Assembly (NCBI RefSeq): GCF_016887565.1
Contig: NZ_CP069396.1
Location: forward strand, 11,328,001 to 11,392,000
Direction: 5' to 3'
Length of the DNA: 64,000 bases
Source: Archangium violaceum
Lineage (GTDB): Bacteria; Myxococcota; Myxococcia; Myxococcales; Myxococcaceae
How positions within the stretch are numbered: position 1 is the stretch's first letter; every line of letters starts with the position of its first letter. Positions 44,080 to 53,120 of this stretch are shown piece by piece. The notes beneath the pieces were generated by a model. The model was not told where the DNA came from. It saw only the letters and a program-made list of their open reading frames with translations, and did no database searches. Made by a program: the position numbers and the translations under genes.

Positions 44080-44643
44080 ATGAAATACTTCCAGCTCCGA
44101 GACGACATGCGCATTCCTGGACGCTGGGTCCTGTCGGATCCCCTCGACGAAAACGGTCAGGAGGTCGATCCCTGGCTGTTCGACGAGGGGAAGCCCCTGG
44201 AGTTGCAAGGAACGCTTCGTCTCCCCCAGGCCCAACCGGGACGTGCGCTCGACTTCAGCCTCACCACACTCGCCATCCCCGTGGTCCATGCCCGGGTCGT
44301 CTCACTCCTCGAGCGCTCAGGTCTCCAGCAGCAGGTGCAGTGGCTCCCTGTTCAGGTGGAGGGACAGCCCGAGCCCTACTTCATCCTCAACGCGCTTCGT
44401 GTCATCCGCTGCATCGATGACTCGCGCTGCGAGCAGGTGCAGTACTGGCGGCCAGAGGATGGAGAGCCCGACAAGGTGGGGCAGTACCGCGTGGTCTCTG
44501 GCCTGCGCATCGACCCGAGCCGGGTGGGAGACGCCTCCATCTTCCGAACCTGGGGTTGGAGCGTGGCGCTCATTGTCTCCGAACCTCTCAAACAGGCACT
44601 GGAGCAGGAAAACGTCACGGGTCCCCGATTCACCGAGGTCTGA
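44080..44643 (+). CDS. Imm11-like (DUF1629) immunity protein for the AHH toxin
   Basis: A 187-residue cytosolic protein, MKYFQLRDDMRIPGRWVLSD at the start, with DPWLFDEGKPLELQGTLRL and IPVVHARVVSLLERSG further on, and YFILNALRVIRCID in the centre. This is the pattern of imm11/DUF1629 proteins, which stand directly downstream of AHH-domain toxins in myxobacteria and neutralise them. The gene is intact and has a GAGGGAGGGCGC ribosome site. Twelve bases after the toxin frame, so in the same operon. Composition is again less GC-rich than the neighbours. Confidence 0.8.
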   Translation: MKYFQLRDDMRIPGRWVLSDPLDENGQEVDPWLFDEGKPLELQGTLRLPQAQPGRALDFSLTTLAIPVVHARVVSLLERSGLQQQVQWLPVQVEGQPEPYFILNALRVIRCIDDSRCEQVQYWRPEDGEPDKVGQYRVVSGLRIDPSRVGDASIFRTWGWSVALIVSEPLKQALEQENVTGPRFTEV

Positions 44644-44814
44644 TGCCTTACGAACCGGACTTGCCGGAGACGGGTTCGCCTGCCTACCAACCCCTCCTGG
44701 GAGCAGGCCCCACCAACCCACTCGCCCCGGTCGCTTCCAGGGGGAACGGTGCCACCCCGACAGCCCGAAACCGCGGGGACGCCGGGCCGGTGGGGGCGTG
44801 TTATGTGAGGCAGC

Positions 44815-47403
44815 ATGCCTCCCCGACGTCCTGAAATCCTCGCCCCGGCGGGCGACCTCGATTCCATGCGCGCCGCGCTCGCCAGCGGAGCGGACGCCGT
44901 CTACTTCGGGCTCGACGAGGGCTTCAACGCCCGCGCCCGCGCCGACAACTTCAACCTGGAGCGCCTCCCCGAGACGATGGCGCTCGTCCACCGGGCCGGG
45001 GCTCGCGCCTACCTGACGCTCAACACGCTCATCTTCGAGCCCGAGCTGCCCGTGGTGGAGCGCATCCTCCGCCGGGTGGCCGAGGCCGGCGTGGACGCCC
45101 TCATCATCCAGGATCCGGCCATCGCCCTGCTGGCCCGTGCCATCTGCCCCCAACTGGAGCTGCACGCCTCCACGCAGATGACCGTCTCGAGCGCCGAGGG
45201 CATCCGCTTCGCCCGGGGCCTGGGCATCACCCGCGTCGTCGTCCCGCGAGAGCTCTCCACCACGGAAATCCGCCGGCTGGCCAGTCAGACGGACATGGAG
45301 CTGGAGGTCTTCATCCACGGGGCGCTCTGCATGTCCTGGAGCGGCCAGTGCCTCACCAGCGAGGCGTGGGGCGGGCGCTCGGCGAACCGGGGCCAGTGCG
45401 CCCAGTCCTGCCGCCTGCCGTATGACCTGATGGTGGACGGCCAGAAGCGCGACCTGGGCGACGTGAAGTACCTGCTCAGCCCCAAGGACCTGGCGGGCGT
45501 GCGCGCCGTGCCCGAGCTCGTGGACATCGGCGTCCACAGCCTGAAGATCGAAGGCCGGCTGAAGGGCCCGCAGTACGTGACGACCACGGTGCAGGGCTAT
45601 CGCCGGTGGGTGGATGGAGTCGTCGCCGGCAAGCCGGATGAGCGCCAGCTCGCGAGCGACCTGGCCGACATGTCCCTCACGTACAGCCGCGGCTTCTCCA
45701 ACGGCTTCCTCGCGGGGTCGGACCACCAGACGCTCGTCGAGGGCCGCTTCCCCAAGCACCGGGGCCTGTACCTCGGCCGGGTGCGCTCCGTGTCCGGCAA
45801 GGAGGTCGTCGTCACGCCCGACGAGCGTCCCTGGACGGGAGCCCTCGGCCTGGGCGAGGAGCGTCCCGAGGCGCCGGGCGGACAGGTGTCCTCTCCGCTC
45901 GCGGGAGAGCCCACTCCGGCCGACGTGGATCCGCGCCCGGGCATGGGGGTCGTCTTCGACGCGAGCACGCCCGAGGACAAGCACGAGCCCGGAGGACCCA
46001 TCTTCCGCGTGGACCGGCGGGGCAATGGCTGGGTGCTCGGCTTCGGGCACCCGGGACCGGACCTGGGGCGGGTGGCGCCCGGCCAGCGCGTGTGGCTCAA
46101 CAGCGACCCGTCCCTGGCGCGCCGCACCGAGGGTCTGCTCTCCCACGGCGAGCCCGAGGGCCGCATCCCGCTCACCCTGAAGCTCTCCGGCGCCGAGGGC
46201 ACGCCCCTGCGCCTGCATGCGAGCGCCTGGGGGCACGAGGGCTCGGCCAGCAGCCAGACTCCGCTGGCGGCCGCGAAGGGCAAGGGCCTCGACGAGGCGC
46301 TGCTGCGGGACAAGCTGGGTGCCTTTGGAGGCACGCCCTTCACGCTGGCGCACCTGGACTGCACGGAGCTGGCGCCGGGCCTGCACCTGCCCGTCTCGGA
46401 GCTCAAGGCGCTGCGGCGCGACCTCGTGGCCGGACTCTCCGCCGCCGTGGAGCGGGGCCCCAAGCGCACCGTGGTGGAGACGCCGGTGCTGGAGCAGGTG
46501 CGCGCCTCGCTGCTCGCGAACGTGCCCGAGGCGCTCGCCGAGGACGGTGCGCGCCTGCTGCCGCTGTGCCGCAATGACGAGCAGCTGGAGGCGGTCATCG
46601 CCGCGGGCCTGCGCGAGGTGGAGCTGGACTGGATGGAGATGGTGGGCCTGCAGCGCGCGGTGGAGCGGGCGAAGGCGGCGGGGCTGCGCGTGACGATCGC
46701 CACGGTGCGCGTGCAGAAGCCGGGCGAGGAGGGCTACGACGCGCGGCTGGACCGGCTGCGGCCGGACGCGGTGCTGGTGCGCCACTGGGGAGCGATGATG
46801 CACTTCCTGGAGCGGCCGGCGGGCCAGCCGCGTCCGGTGCTGCACGGGGACTTCTCGCTCAACGTGACCAACTCGCTGACGGCGGCGCACCTGCTGCGGC
46901 TGGGGCTGGACACCCTGACCTTCTCGCACGACCTGGACGAGACGCAGCTCTTCTCGCTGCTGGACCACGCGCCGGCGAATCGCTTCGCGGTGGCGCTGCA
47001 CCACCACATCGCCACGTTCCACACGGAGCACTGCGTGTACTCGCACAACCTGTCGAACGGGCGCGACTACCGGAGCTGTGGCCGTCCGTGCGAGCGGCAT
47101 CAAATCTCACTGAGGGATCGCATCGGACTGGAGCACCCGGTCATCGTGGACGTGGGGTGCCGGAACACGGTGTTCAACGCGCAGGCGCAGAGCGCGGCCT
47201 CACTGGTGCCGAAGCTGCTGGAGCGAGGGGTACGCCGCTACCGGGTCGAGTTCGTCCGGGAGTCGCGAGAGGAAGCGGCGCGGGTGCTGAGCGCCTACCA
47301 GGAGCTGCTGGCGGGGCGTATCAGCCCCACGGAGGCGGTGCGAAGGACAGCGGTGCACGAGCAGTTCGGGGTCACGAGGGGAACGATGCAGGTCCTCAGC
47401 TGA
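44815..47403 (+). CDS. Peptidase U32 family protein (RlhA/YhbU-like)
   Basis: An 862-residue U32-family protein. The N-terminal TIM-barrel-like part runs ILAPAGDLDSMRAALASGAD, then the U32 signature EVFIHGALCMSWSGQCLTS, and Cys residues in NRGQCAQSCRLPYD. A second Cys group is in the C-terminal part (HCVYSHNLSNGRDYRSCGRP then VDVGCRNTVFN). Known U32 relatives act in tRNA or rRNA hydroxylation (RlhA, TrhP) using an iron-sulfur-type or prephenate-linked chemistry, and others in ubiquinone biosynthesis. The protein is longer than RlhA (about 650 residues). ATG 44815 with no strong ribosome site. Confidence 0.85.
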   Translation: MPPRRPEILAPAGDLDSMRAALASGADAVYFGLDEGFNARARADNFNLERLPETMALVHRAGARAYLTLNTLIFEPELPVVERILRRVAEAGVDALIIQDPAIALLARAICPQLELHASTQMTVSSAEGIRFARGLGITRVVVPRELSTTEIRRLASQTDMELEVFIHGALCMSWSGQCLTSEAWGGRSANRGQCAQSCRLPYDLMVDGQKRDLGDVKYLLSPKDLAGVRAVPELVDIGVHSLKIEGRLKGPQYVTTTVQGYRRWVDGVVAGKPDERQLASDLADMSLTYSRGFSNGFLAGSDHQTLVEGRFPKHRGLYLGRVRSVSGKEVVVTPDERPWTGALGLGEERPEAPGGQVSSPLAGEPTPADVDPRPGMGVVFDASTPEDKHEPGGPIFRVDRRGNGWVLGFGHPGPDLGRVAPGQRVWLNSDPSLARRTEGLLSHGEPEGRIPLTLKLSGAEGTPLRLHASAWGHEGSASSQTPLAAAKGKGLDEALLRDKLGAFGGTPFTLAHLDCTELAPGLHLPVSELKALRRDLVAGLSAAVERGPKRTVVETPVLEQVRASLLANVPEALAEDGARLLPLCRNDEQLEAVIAAGLREVELDWMEMVGLQRAVERAKAAGLRVTIATVRVQKPGEEGYDARLDRLRPDAVLVRHWGAMMHFLERPAGQPRPVLHGDFSLNVTNSLTAAHLLRLGLDTLTFSHDLDETQLFSLLDHAPANRFAVALHHHIATFHTEHCVYSHNLSNGRDYRSCGRPCERHQISLRDRIGLEHPVIVDVGCRNTVFNAQAQSAASLVPKLLERGVRRYRVEFVRESREEAARVLSAYQELLAGRISPTEAVRRTAVHEQFGVTRGTMQVLS

Positions 47404-47437
47404 AAACAAAGGGGACCCCTCGTCCAAACACAACAAC

Positions 47438-47472
47438 CCCTCTCCCTCTGGGAGAGGGACGGGGTGAGGGTA
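47438..47472. repeat. Intergenic hairpin repeat, copy 2
   Basis: Base-for-base copy of 30742-30776. It lies 34 bases after the U32 stop and 25 bases before the stop of the convergent NTF2-like gene, where a bidirectional terminator would be useful. Confidence 0.75.
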
Positions 47473-47497
47473 AACGATTCCGTTCTCCAACCCGTGC

Positions 47498-47941
47498 TCA
47501 AGCTCCGGAGACCCGTGAAGCCGCCCGAGTGCCCGCGGAGGAATAAGCCTCGACGACCCCGGACAGGTCCTCGATGACGAGCACGCGAACGATCTTCCCG
47601 TCGAGGAAGTCGAGGACGAGAGAAAACTCGCTGTGGCAGGCCCTTCCAGTCTTCCTGACGATGAACTGCTCGTCGCCGAGGACGATGACCTGGTCGCCGT
47701 TGCCGACAAAATCCCAGGTGTGGATCTCCTGGACGTCGAGCACGTCATCGAGCCGGTCGAAGTAATCGACGATGGCCAGCCTGCCGCGGAACTCGCCGCT
47801 GAGGGGAGTCCCCGGGGGGAGGGAGAGCTTGAAGACGGCATCGTCGGCCAGCATGTCGAGGAGGGGCTGGACGGAGCCGGTGCGAGACATCTCCTCGAAG
47901 GTCTGCCGGGTGCGCTCCACGTTCTTCTTCGCTTCGGACAC
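47498..47941 (-). CDS. NTF2/SnoaL-like protein
   Basis: A 147-residue single-domain protein: the helix RTRQTFEEMSRTGSVQPLLD followed by MLADDAVFKLSLPPGTPLSG, FRGRLAIVDYFDRLDDVLD, and the sheet strands DQVIVLGDEQFIVRKTGRA and FSLVLDFLDGKIVRVLVIED. This is the SnoaL-like NTF2 fold, used by polyketide cyclases, isomerases and ketosteroid-like enzymes. Function unknown. Convergent with the U32 gene. Confidence 0.85.
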   Translation of the reverse strand: MSEAKKNVERTRQTFEEMSRTGSVQPLLDMLADDAVFKLSLPPGTPLSGEFRGRLAIVDYFDRLDDVLDVQEIHTWDFVGNGDQVIVLGDEQFIVRKTGRACHSEFSLVLDFLDGKIVRVLVIEDLSGVVEAYSSAGTRAASRVSGA

Positions 47942-48036
47942 GGCGGGTTGCCTCTGGGTGCTGAGAAGGGAATCACTCTGCGCCTGGAGGCCGAGTCAGG
48001 TCCAAGGCCCGTGGAGGCTCGTGTACAGTTGCGGGC

Positions 48037-49095
48037 ATGTCGCAAGTCGCCATCGTTGGATACGGACGCTTTGGCCGCGCGCTGGGCTCACTGTTGGAGG
48101 CGGCGGGGATCGGCTACCGGGCGTTGGACCCGGTGGCCGACATCCCCGAGGCCCACCGTGCCAATTCGTTCCAGGAGCTGGTAGCCGGAACGGAGCTGAT
48201 CGTGGTGGCGGTACCGGTGCCGCGAATGCAGGCCGTGCTCGAGAACCTGTTGCCGCACCTGCGGCCGGAGCAGCTGGTGCTCGACGTGGGGAGCGTCAAG
48301 GTGAAGCCGGTGCACGCCCTGAACGCGGTGCTCGGCACGCGGGTGCCCTGGGTGGGGACGCATCCCCTCTTCGGTCCACTCAGCCTCGCGATGGCGGAGC
48401 GCCCCCTGCGGGTGGTGGTCTGCCCCAACCCGCTCCACCCGAACGCGGCGCGCCAGGCGCGGGCCTTCTTCGAGCGGCTGGGCTGCGAGATCATCGAGCA
48501 GACGCCCGAGGGGCATGACCGGATCATGGCGCACACGCACGCGCTCACCTTCTTCGTGGCCAAGGGGATGCTGGACGCGGGCTCGGGAGTGGACGTGCCC
48601 TTCGCGCCGGCGAGCTTCAAGGCGCTGTCGCGGACCATCGAGACCATCCGGGCGGACGCCGGACACCTCTTCGCGGCCATCCAGCACGACAACCCCTTCG
48701 CGGCGGAGGCGAGGAGCCACCTGCTCGGCGCGCTCGGAGCCATCCATCAGGAGCTGGAGGCCATCCCCCCCGAGGCCGAGGCGCCGGAGACACCGCACCT
48801 GGAGCTCCCCGCGCTCGAGACGGGCCTGCCGGAGCTCACGGAGACGCGCGAGCTCATCGACCAGGTCGACCGCGAGCTGGTGGAGCTGCTGGCCCGGAGG
48901 GCCGAGCTGGCCCGGCGAGCGCTCCAGGCCAAGGCGCAGGCGGGACAGCCGGTGCCCGACCCGGCGCGGGAGGAGGCGATGGTCGCCTCGCGGCGCGCCT
49001 GGGCCGCCGAGCGGGGTCTGGATCCGGAGGGGGTGGAGGCCATCTTCCGCGCCGTGCTGCGCTTCTCCCGGCGTGCCCAGCACACGAAAGGCTGA
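48037..49095 (+). CDS. tyrA: Prephenate dehydrogenase - chorismate mutase fusion (TyrA, reversed order)
   Basis: A 352-residue bifunctional enzyme of tyrosine synthesis. Residues 1-255 are the prephenate dehydrogenase: Rossmann loop IVGYGRFGRALG at 6-17, LDVGSVK, GTHPLFGPLS and the active-site AHTHALTFFVAKGM. Residues 265-345 are an AroQ-type chorismate mutase helix bundle (TETRELIDQVDRELVELLAR, then EEAMVASRRAWAAERGLD). In E. coli TyrA the mutase comes first; here it is C-terminal. It converts chorismate to prephenate and on to 4-hydroxyphenylpyruvate in the cytoplasm. A Glu/Pro-rich linker joins the domains. Confidence 0.9.
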   Translation: MSQVAIVGYGRFGRALGSLLEAAGIGYRALDPVADIPEAHRANSFQELVAGTELIVVAVPVPRMQAVLENLLPHLRPEQLVLDVGSVKVKPVHALNAVLGTRVPWVGTHPLFGPLSLAMAERPLRVVVCPNPLHPNAARQARAFFERLGCEIIEQTPEGHDRIMAHTHALTFFVAKGMLDAGSGVDVPFAPASFKALSRTIETIRADAGHLFAAIQHDNPFAAEARSHLLGALGAIHQELEAIPPEAEAPETPHLELPALETGLPELTETRELIDQVDRELVELLARRAELARRALQAKAQAGQPVPDPAREEAMVASRRAWAAERGLDPEGVEAIFRAVLRFSRRAQHTKG

Positions 49096-49213
49096 CACTC
49101 TGAACCATTGCGCTTCATGAGTGGGACGTGTTGATTGCGCCCCAGCGGAGGCCTGCCCCGGCCTCCGAGACACGTGACGCATGTCCCAGGACAGCGTCAC
49201 AGGGAGGGGTGCA

Positions 49214-49717
49214 ATGTCGAAGTTCGTTCGAGGAACGGTGCTGTCGGGCGTGCTCGCGGGTCTCCTGCTGGCTCCCGCCGTGGGAGTGGCGCAGGGCCGC
49301 GCGTCCGTGAAGGTGGACGCGAACGGCAACGTCGAGGTGAAGGCGGGCAACACGGAGGTGAAGACCCAGGGCGCTGGAGTGAACGTCCAGGGTGGTGGCG
49401 CCGAGGTGGAGGCCCAGGGTGACGAGGAAGGCGCGGGCGCGCGGCTCGAGATTTCGGGGACGGAGAGCCAGGAGACGCACCGCTGCTCGCCGAAGACCGA
49501 GGTGGACATCACCGGCAGCGACAACGTGGTCACGCTGACGGGTGAGTGCAAGAGCGTGAGCGTGAGCGGCGCCAGCAACAAGGTGACGGTGGAGGCCGTC
49601 GCCGCCATCACCGTGACGGGCGCCGACAACTCGGTCACCTGGAAGCGGGCCGTGGGCGGCAAGAAGCCCAAGGTGAGCCGCTCCGGTGCCAACAACAAGG
49701 TGACGCAGGCGCGCTGA
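49214..49717 (+). CDS. DUF3060-like exported beta-repeat protein
   Basis: A 167-residue exported protein. MSKFVRGTVLSGVLAGLLLAPAVGVA is a signal peptide. The second half has recurring units DITGSDNVVTLTGECKSVSV, SGASNKVTVEAVAAITVTGA and DNSVTWKRAVGG, the N-x-V-T beta-helix pattern of DUF3060. The first half has a V-(K/D/E)-V repeat. Found on the envelope in many bacteria; function unknown. ATG 49214 is preceded by GGGAGGGGTGC, which decides it over the ATG at 49181. A strong hairpin follows. Confidence 0.72.
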   Translation: MSKFVRGTVLSGVLAGLLLAPAVGVAQGRASVKVDANGNVEVKAGNTEVKTQGAGVNVQGGGAEVEAQGDEEGAGARLEISGTESQETHRCSPKTEVDITGSDNVVTLTGECKSVSVSGASNKVTVEAVAAITVTGADNSVTWKRAVGGKKPKVSRSGANNKVTQAR

Positions 49718-49732
49718 GCATCCGTATCCGGT

Positions 49733-49770
49733 GAGGCCAGACGCGGGGCAACACTCCCGGGTCTGGCCTC
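49733..49770 (+). terminator. Rho-independent-type hairpin after the DUF3060 gene
   Basis: GAGGCCAGAC at 49733-49742 pairs exactly with GTCTGGCCTC at 49761-49770, with further CGGG/CCCG pairing inside the 18-base loop. It starts 16 bases past the stop. A T-run (ATTTTTTG) lies only about 20 bases downstream, so termination may be imperfect. Confidence 0.55.
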
Positions 49771-49887
49771 CGGCGTACGGTGACCCGCTGATTTTTTGAT
49801 CACTCCCGGGTGCTCCCGCGACCAAGTCAGTCGAACCAGGGGCGGTTGGCCGGACCAGCCCCCGGGTCATCGGAACAGGTCACCGTC

Positions 49888-51324
49888 ATGATGAAGAACT
49901 TCGTCCTCGCCACCGCGCTCTCGTTGAGCGCGAGCTGGAGCACCGCGTCCAAACCCTGCCTGGAGGCACGGCCCTCCCTGCCTCGGGAAATGAAGGAGAG
50001 CATCGACCAGCTCGTCGAAAGACGGATGCAGCATGGCCACATCCCCGGGCTCTCGCTGGTGGTCCTGCGTGAAGGCAGGCCCGTCTACGTCCGGGGTTAC
50101 GGGAGCGCCAACCTGGAGTCGGGCGAGCCGATGACCGCGTGCACGCGCGTCTCGGTGGGGTCCACCACCAAGGCCATGACGGCGCTGGCCCTCATGCAAC
50201 TGGTGGAGCAGGGGAAGGTGGAGCTGGATGCGCCGGTGACGCGCTACCTGCCCTGGTTCCAGACAGCGGATGGACGGGGCAGCGGCATCCTCGTGAAACA
50301 ACTCCTCTCACATACCTCGGGCATGCCCGCCAAATCCCTCCTGGAGGGCACCACGGATGATGGCGCCCTGGAGCGCCGGGTGCGCTCCTTTTCCCAGTTG
50401 AGCCTCGCCTTCGCGCCGGGCCAGGGATGGATGTATTCCAACACGGGCTACGCCGCCGCTGGACTCATCGTCCAGACGGTGTCGGGTATGCCTTATGAGC
50501 AATACCTGGCGAGCCACGTCTTCCAGCCCCTGGGGATGAAACACACCTCTTTCGGCCCTCCGCCGGAGGAAACGGGCCACCTGGCCCAGGGCTACGTGTG
50601 GACGCGAGGGGACACCCGCCCCGCGCCCATGCTGCTCGCACGCGAGCAGCACCCGGCCGGCTCCTCGACCTACTCCTCGGCCCGTGACGTGAGCTACTAC
50701 CTGGCCGCGTTGCTCGCGAAAGGACGGGGCGTCCATGGCCGCGTCATCACCCCGGAGTCCCTCCACCAGATGTGGCAACCCGCCGCGGCCACCTCCGCGG
50801 ATGCCGCCTATGGGTTTGGCTGGGAGCTGGGGTCGATGTACGGGCGGCAGGTCGTCTACCACGACGGGAGCGTGGTCGGCGGCGGCTCCATGTTCATGTT
50901 GTTCCCCGACGATGGCCTGGCGGTGGCGACGCTCGCCAACCTGAATGGCGCCCACCAGCAGGAGCTGGCCAAGGCCGTTGCCGCGCTGCTGTTGGGAGCC
51001 GAGCCTCCCCCGGCCCCGCCCCTGGTCTACCGGGCTCCCAGTACCTTCGTGCCGGACACCTCGGTGTGGCAGAAGTACGTGGGCGACTACATCCTCCCCA
51101 TCTATGGAACGATGAGGCTCTACGTGGAGTCAGGCCGGCTGCTGGCGGACTGGACCTACACGACGCCCACCCAGGTCCTGGAGCTCGAGGCCTACGGTGA
51201 CAATGATTTCGTCATCCGCAATGAGCTCGGCATCAACGAGGGGTTGAACATCAGTTTCCAGGGCACCCCGGACGGCCAGGTCCTCCTGTTGATGAATGGC
51301 CAGCCATTTGGACGCCGCTTGTAA
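49888..51324 (+). CDS. Serine hydrolase, beta-lactamase/class C (esterase EstB) family
   Basis: A 478-residue exported serine hydrolase. Signal peptide MMKNFVLATALSLSASWSTA is followed by the helix IDQLVERRMQHGHIPGLSLV. The nucleophile motif S-x-x-K is STTK at 92-95, Y-x-N is in YSNTGYAAAGLIVQTVSGM, and the third motif H-x-G is in VYHDGSVVGGGSMFM. All are as in DD-peptidases, class C beta-lactamases and related esterases. A C-terminal 110-residue beta domain (lipocalin-like, YVGDYILPIYGTMRLYVES) follows. The likely role is hydrolysis of amide or ester bonds in the periplasm. The start ATG 49888 lies near a good ATGATG start. Confidence 0.88.
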   Translation: MMKNFVLATALSLSASWSTASKPCLEARPSLPREMKESIDQLVERRMQHGHIPGLSLVVLREGRPVYVRGYGSANLESGEPMTACTRVSVGSTTKAMTALALMQLVEQGKVELDAPVTRYLPWFQTADGRGSGILVKQLLSHTSGMPAKSLLEGTTDDGALERRVRSFSQLSLAFAPGQGWMYSNTGYAAAGLIVQTVSGMPYEQYLASHVFQPLGMKHTSFGPPPEETGHLAQGYVWTRGDTRPAPMLLAREQHPAGSSTYSSARDVSYYLAALLAKGRGVHGRVITPESLHQMWQPAAATSADAAYGFGWELGSMYGRQVVYHDGSVVGGGSMFMLFPDDGLAVATLANLNGAHQQELAKAVAALLLGAEPPPAPPLVYRAPSTFVPDTSVWQKYVGDYILPIYGTMRLYVESGRLLADWTYTTPTQVLELEAYGDNDFVIRNELGINEGLNISFQGTPDGQVLLLMNGQPFGRRL

Positions 51325-51340
51325 GCCATACCTCCAAGGC

Positions 51341-53038
51341 CTACTGGGCCACGTAGCGGAAGAGTGGCTTCAACCAGACGACGACGGCCGCCGCCCCGGC
51401 GTCGGGAACACCGAGGACGCGCTCGCCCAGATAGCTGGCGCGTCCCAGGCGCGGCTTCATCCGCGCGGTGGCCTCCACGCCGCGCTCCGCCGCCAGGACA
51501 CAGGCTTCCCAGGCATTGGCCAGCGACTGCCCGGCCTCCAGCGCTCGAGCGAAGGCGTCCGCCGCCGGCTGCAGGGCGTCGAGCATCGTGCGGTCTCCAG
51601 GACGGGCGCCGCCGAGCTCCGCCACGGCCTCGACACCCGCCAGGAAGGCCCCGGCCCACGCCTTCGGGTCCGGCGTCGCGTCCGTCAGATGGCGGGCGGC
51701 GCGCAACAACGCGGTGGCGTAGAACGGCCCCGAGCTACCGCCCACGCTGCGGCGCAGGGCCTCGCCCATCGCCATCAACGCCCGCAAGGGATTCGCCCAG
51801 GAGGACTCGGGCAGGGCGCGCAGGGCCGCCGCGCCGCGCGCCAGGCTGATGCCGAGGTCGCCATCGCCCGCCGCGCTGTCGAGCTCGGTCAAGACCGACT
51901 CGGCCGCATCGAGCGCGTCGGCGACCGCCAGGACCGCCTCCTTGAACCGGGCCATTCCGGGCTGCTCCGCGGTGGCCGTCACGGGGGCCGGCGCGGGAGG
52001 CACGGGCCGGCGCTGACGTGCCGGAGCGAGCCTTCCATTGCCCGGCCAGGCCGGTGCGGCGGTGGCCGCGTCGAGCCAGCGCAGCCGCTCGTCGTCCACC
52101 TTCAACAGGGTCAGCGAGCAGCCCGGCATCTCCAGCGCCGTCAGGAACGAGCCACTCCAGGCCCGCTCCACGAGGACTCCCCGTTCACGCAACACGGCCA
52201 GGGCGCGGCGGGTCACGATCGCCAGCTCCATGGGCGGCGTGCCACCCAGACCATTGACCAACAAGGCCACGCGGTCGCCGGAACCGATGCGCCGGTCCTC
52301 CAGGATGGTCTCCAGCAGGGTATCCACCAGCGCATCGGCCGGCTGCAGCGGCACGCGCCGCACGCCCTGCTCACCATGGATGCCCAGACCGAGCTCGATC
52401 TCCTCCGCGCCGAGCGAGAAGCCGGGCCGGCCCGCCGCGGGCACGGTACAGGGGCCGAGTCCAACCCCCATGGAGCCGAGCTCGGCGGCGGTCGCGGCGG
52501 CTTGACGCGCGACCTCCGCGAGCGGCGCGCCGGAGGCGGAAGCGGCACCGGCCACCTTGTGCACCAGGATGGTCCCCGCGATGCCCCGTCGGCGCGAGGG
52601 CTCGACGGTGTCGCGCAGGGAGACATCGTCGGCGACGACGACGATCTCCGTCGGAATGCCTTCCGCGCGCGCCAACTCGGCGGCGAGGCCGAAGTTCAGC
52701 CGGTCACCGGTATAGTTCTTCACCACCAGCAGTGCGCCCGCCGGACCCGAGACCGCGCGGATCGCCGCCAGGACCGCATCGGGGCTGGGCGAGGTGAACA
52801 CGTCGCCAGCGACCGCCGCGTGCAGCATGCCGACGCCCACGTAGCCCGCATGGGCGGGTTCATGTCCGCTGCCACCTCCGGAGATGATGGCGACCTCGCG
52901 TTGATGGACCTCGGCGGGGGTGTCGGCGCGGACCACCACGGATTCACCCTCCAGCAGGGCCTGCCCTGGAGAGAGCGAGACCAACCCCTCGAGCATCTCC
53001 CCCACGACTGCGCGGGGACCATTGACGAGCTTCTTCAT
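51341..53038 (-). CDS. dhaKL: Dihydroxyacetone kinase, single-chain DhaK-DhaL (ATP-type)
   Basis: A 565-residue fused kinase. The DhaK part (1-325) has ISGGGSGHEPAHAGYVGVGM and the covalent substrate-binding His in GLGIHGEQG (H221). A Pro/Ala-rich linker at about 335-365 joins the DhaL nucleotide domain (370-565), which keeps the metal-binding DSAAGDGDLGISLARGA and SSGPFYATALLRAA. It phosphorylates dihydroxyacetone with ATP in the cytoplasm. Single-chain ATP-dependent kinases are like those of Citrobacter and eukaryotes rather than the PTS-dependent E. coli form. ATG 53038 is chosen, 12 codons inside the open frame. Confidence 0.92.
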   Translation of the reverse strand: MKKLVNGPRAVVGEMLEGLVSLSPGQALLEGESVVVRADTPAEVHQREVAIISGGGSGHEPAHAGYVGVGMLHAAVAGDVFTSPSPDAVLAAIRAVSGPAGALLVVKNYTGDRLNFGLAAELARAEGIPTEIVVVADDVSLRDTVEPSRRRGIAGTILVHKVAGAASASGAPLAEVARQAAATAAELGSMGVGLGPCTVPAAGRPGFSLGAEEIELGLGIHGEQGVRRVPLQPADALVDTLLETILEDRRIGSGDRVALLVNGLGGTPPMELAIVTRRALAVLRERGVLVERAWSGSFLTALEMPGCSLTLLKVDDERLRWLDAATAAPAWPGNGRLAPARQRRPVPPAPAPVTATAEQPGMARFKEAVLAVADALDAAESVLTELDSAAGDGDLGISLARGAAALRALPESSWANPLRALMAMGEALRRSVGGSSGPFYATALLRAARHLTDATPDPKAWAGAFLAGVEAVAELGGARPGDRTMLDALQPAADAFARALEAGQSLANAWEACVLAAERGVEATARMKPRLGRASYLGERVLGVPDAGAAAVVVWLKPLFRYVAQ

Positions 53039-53120
53039 CCTCCAAAATTGAACGCGCGGCCCAAGCCACGTCAAGTCCCAGCACTCCCCGGTGCCTGGCC
53101 CTGAGGGGCGGCTTCTCGGT

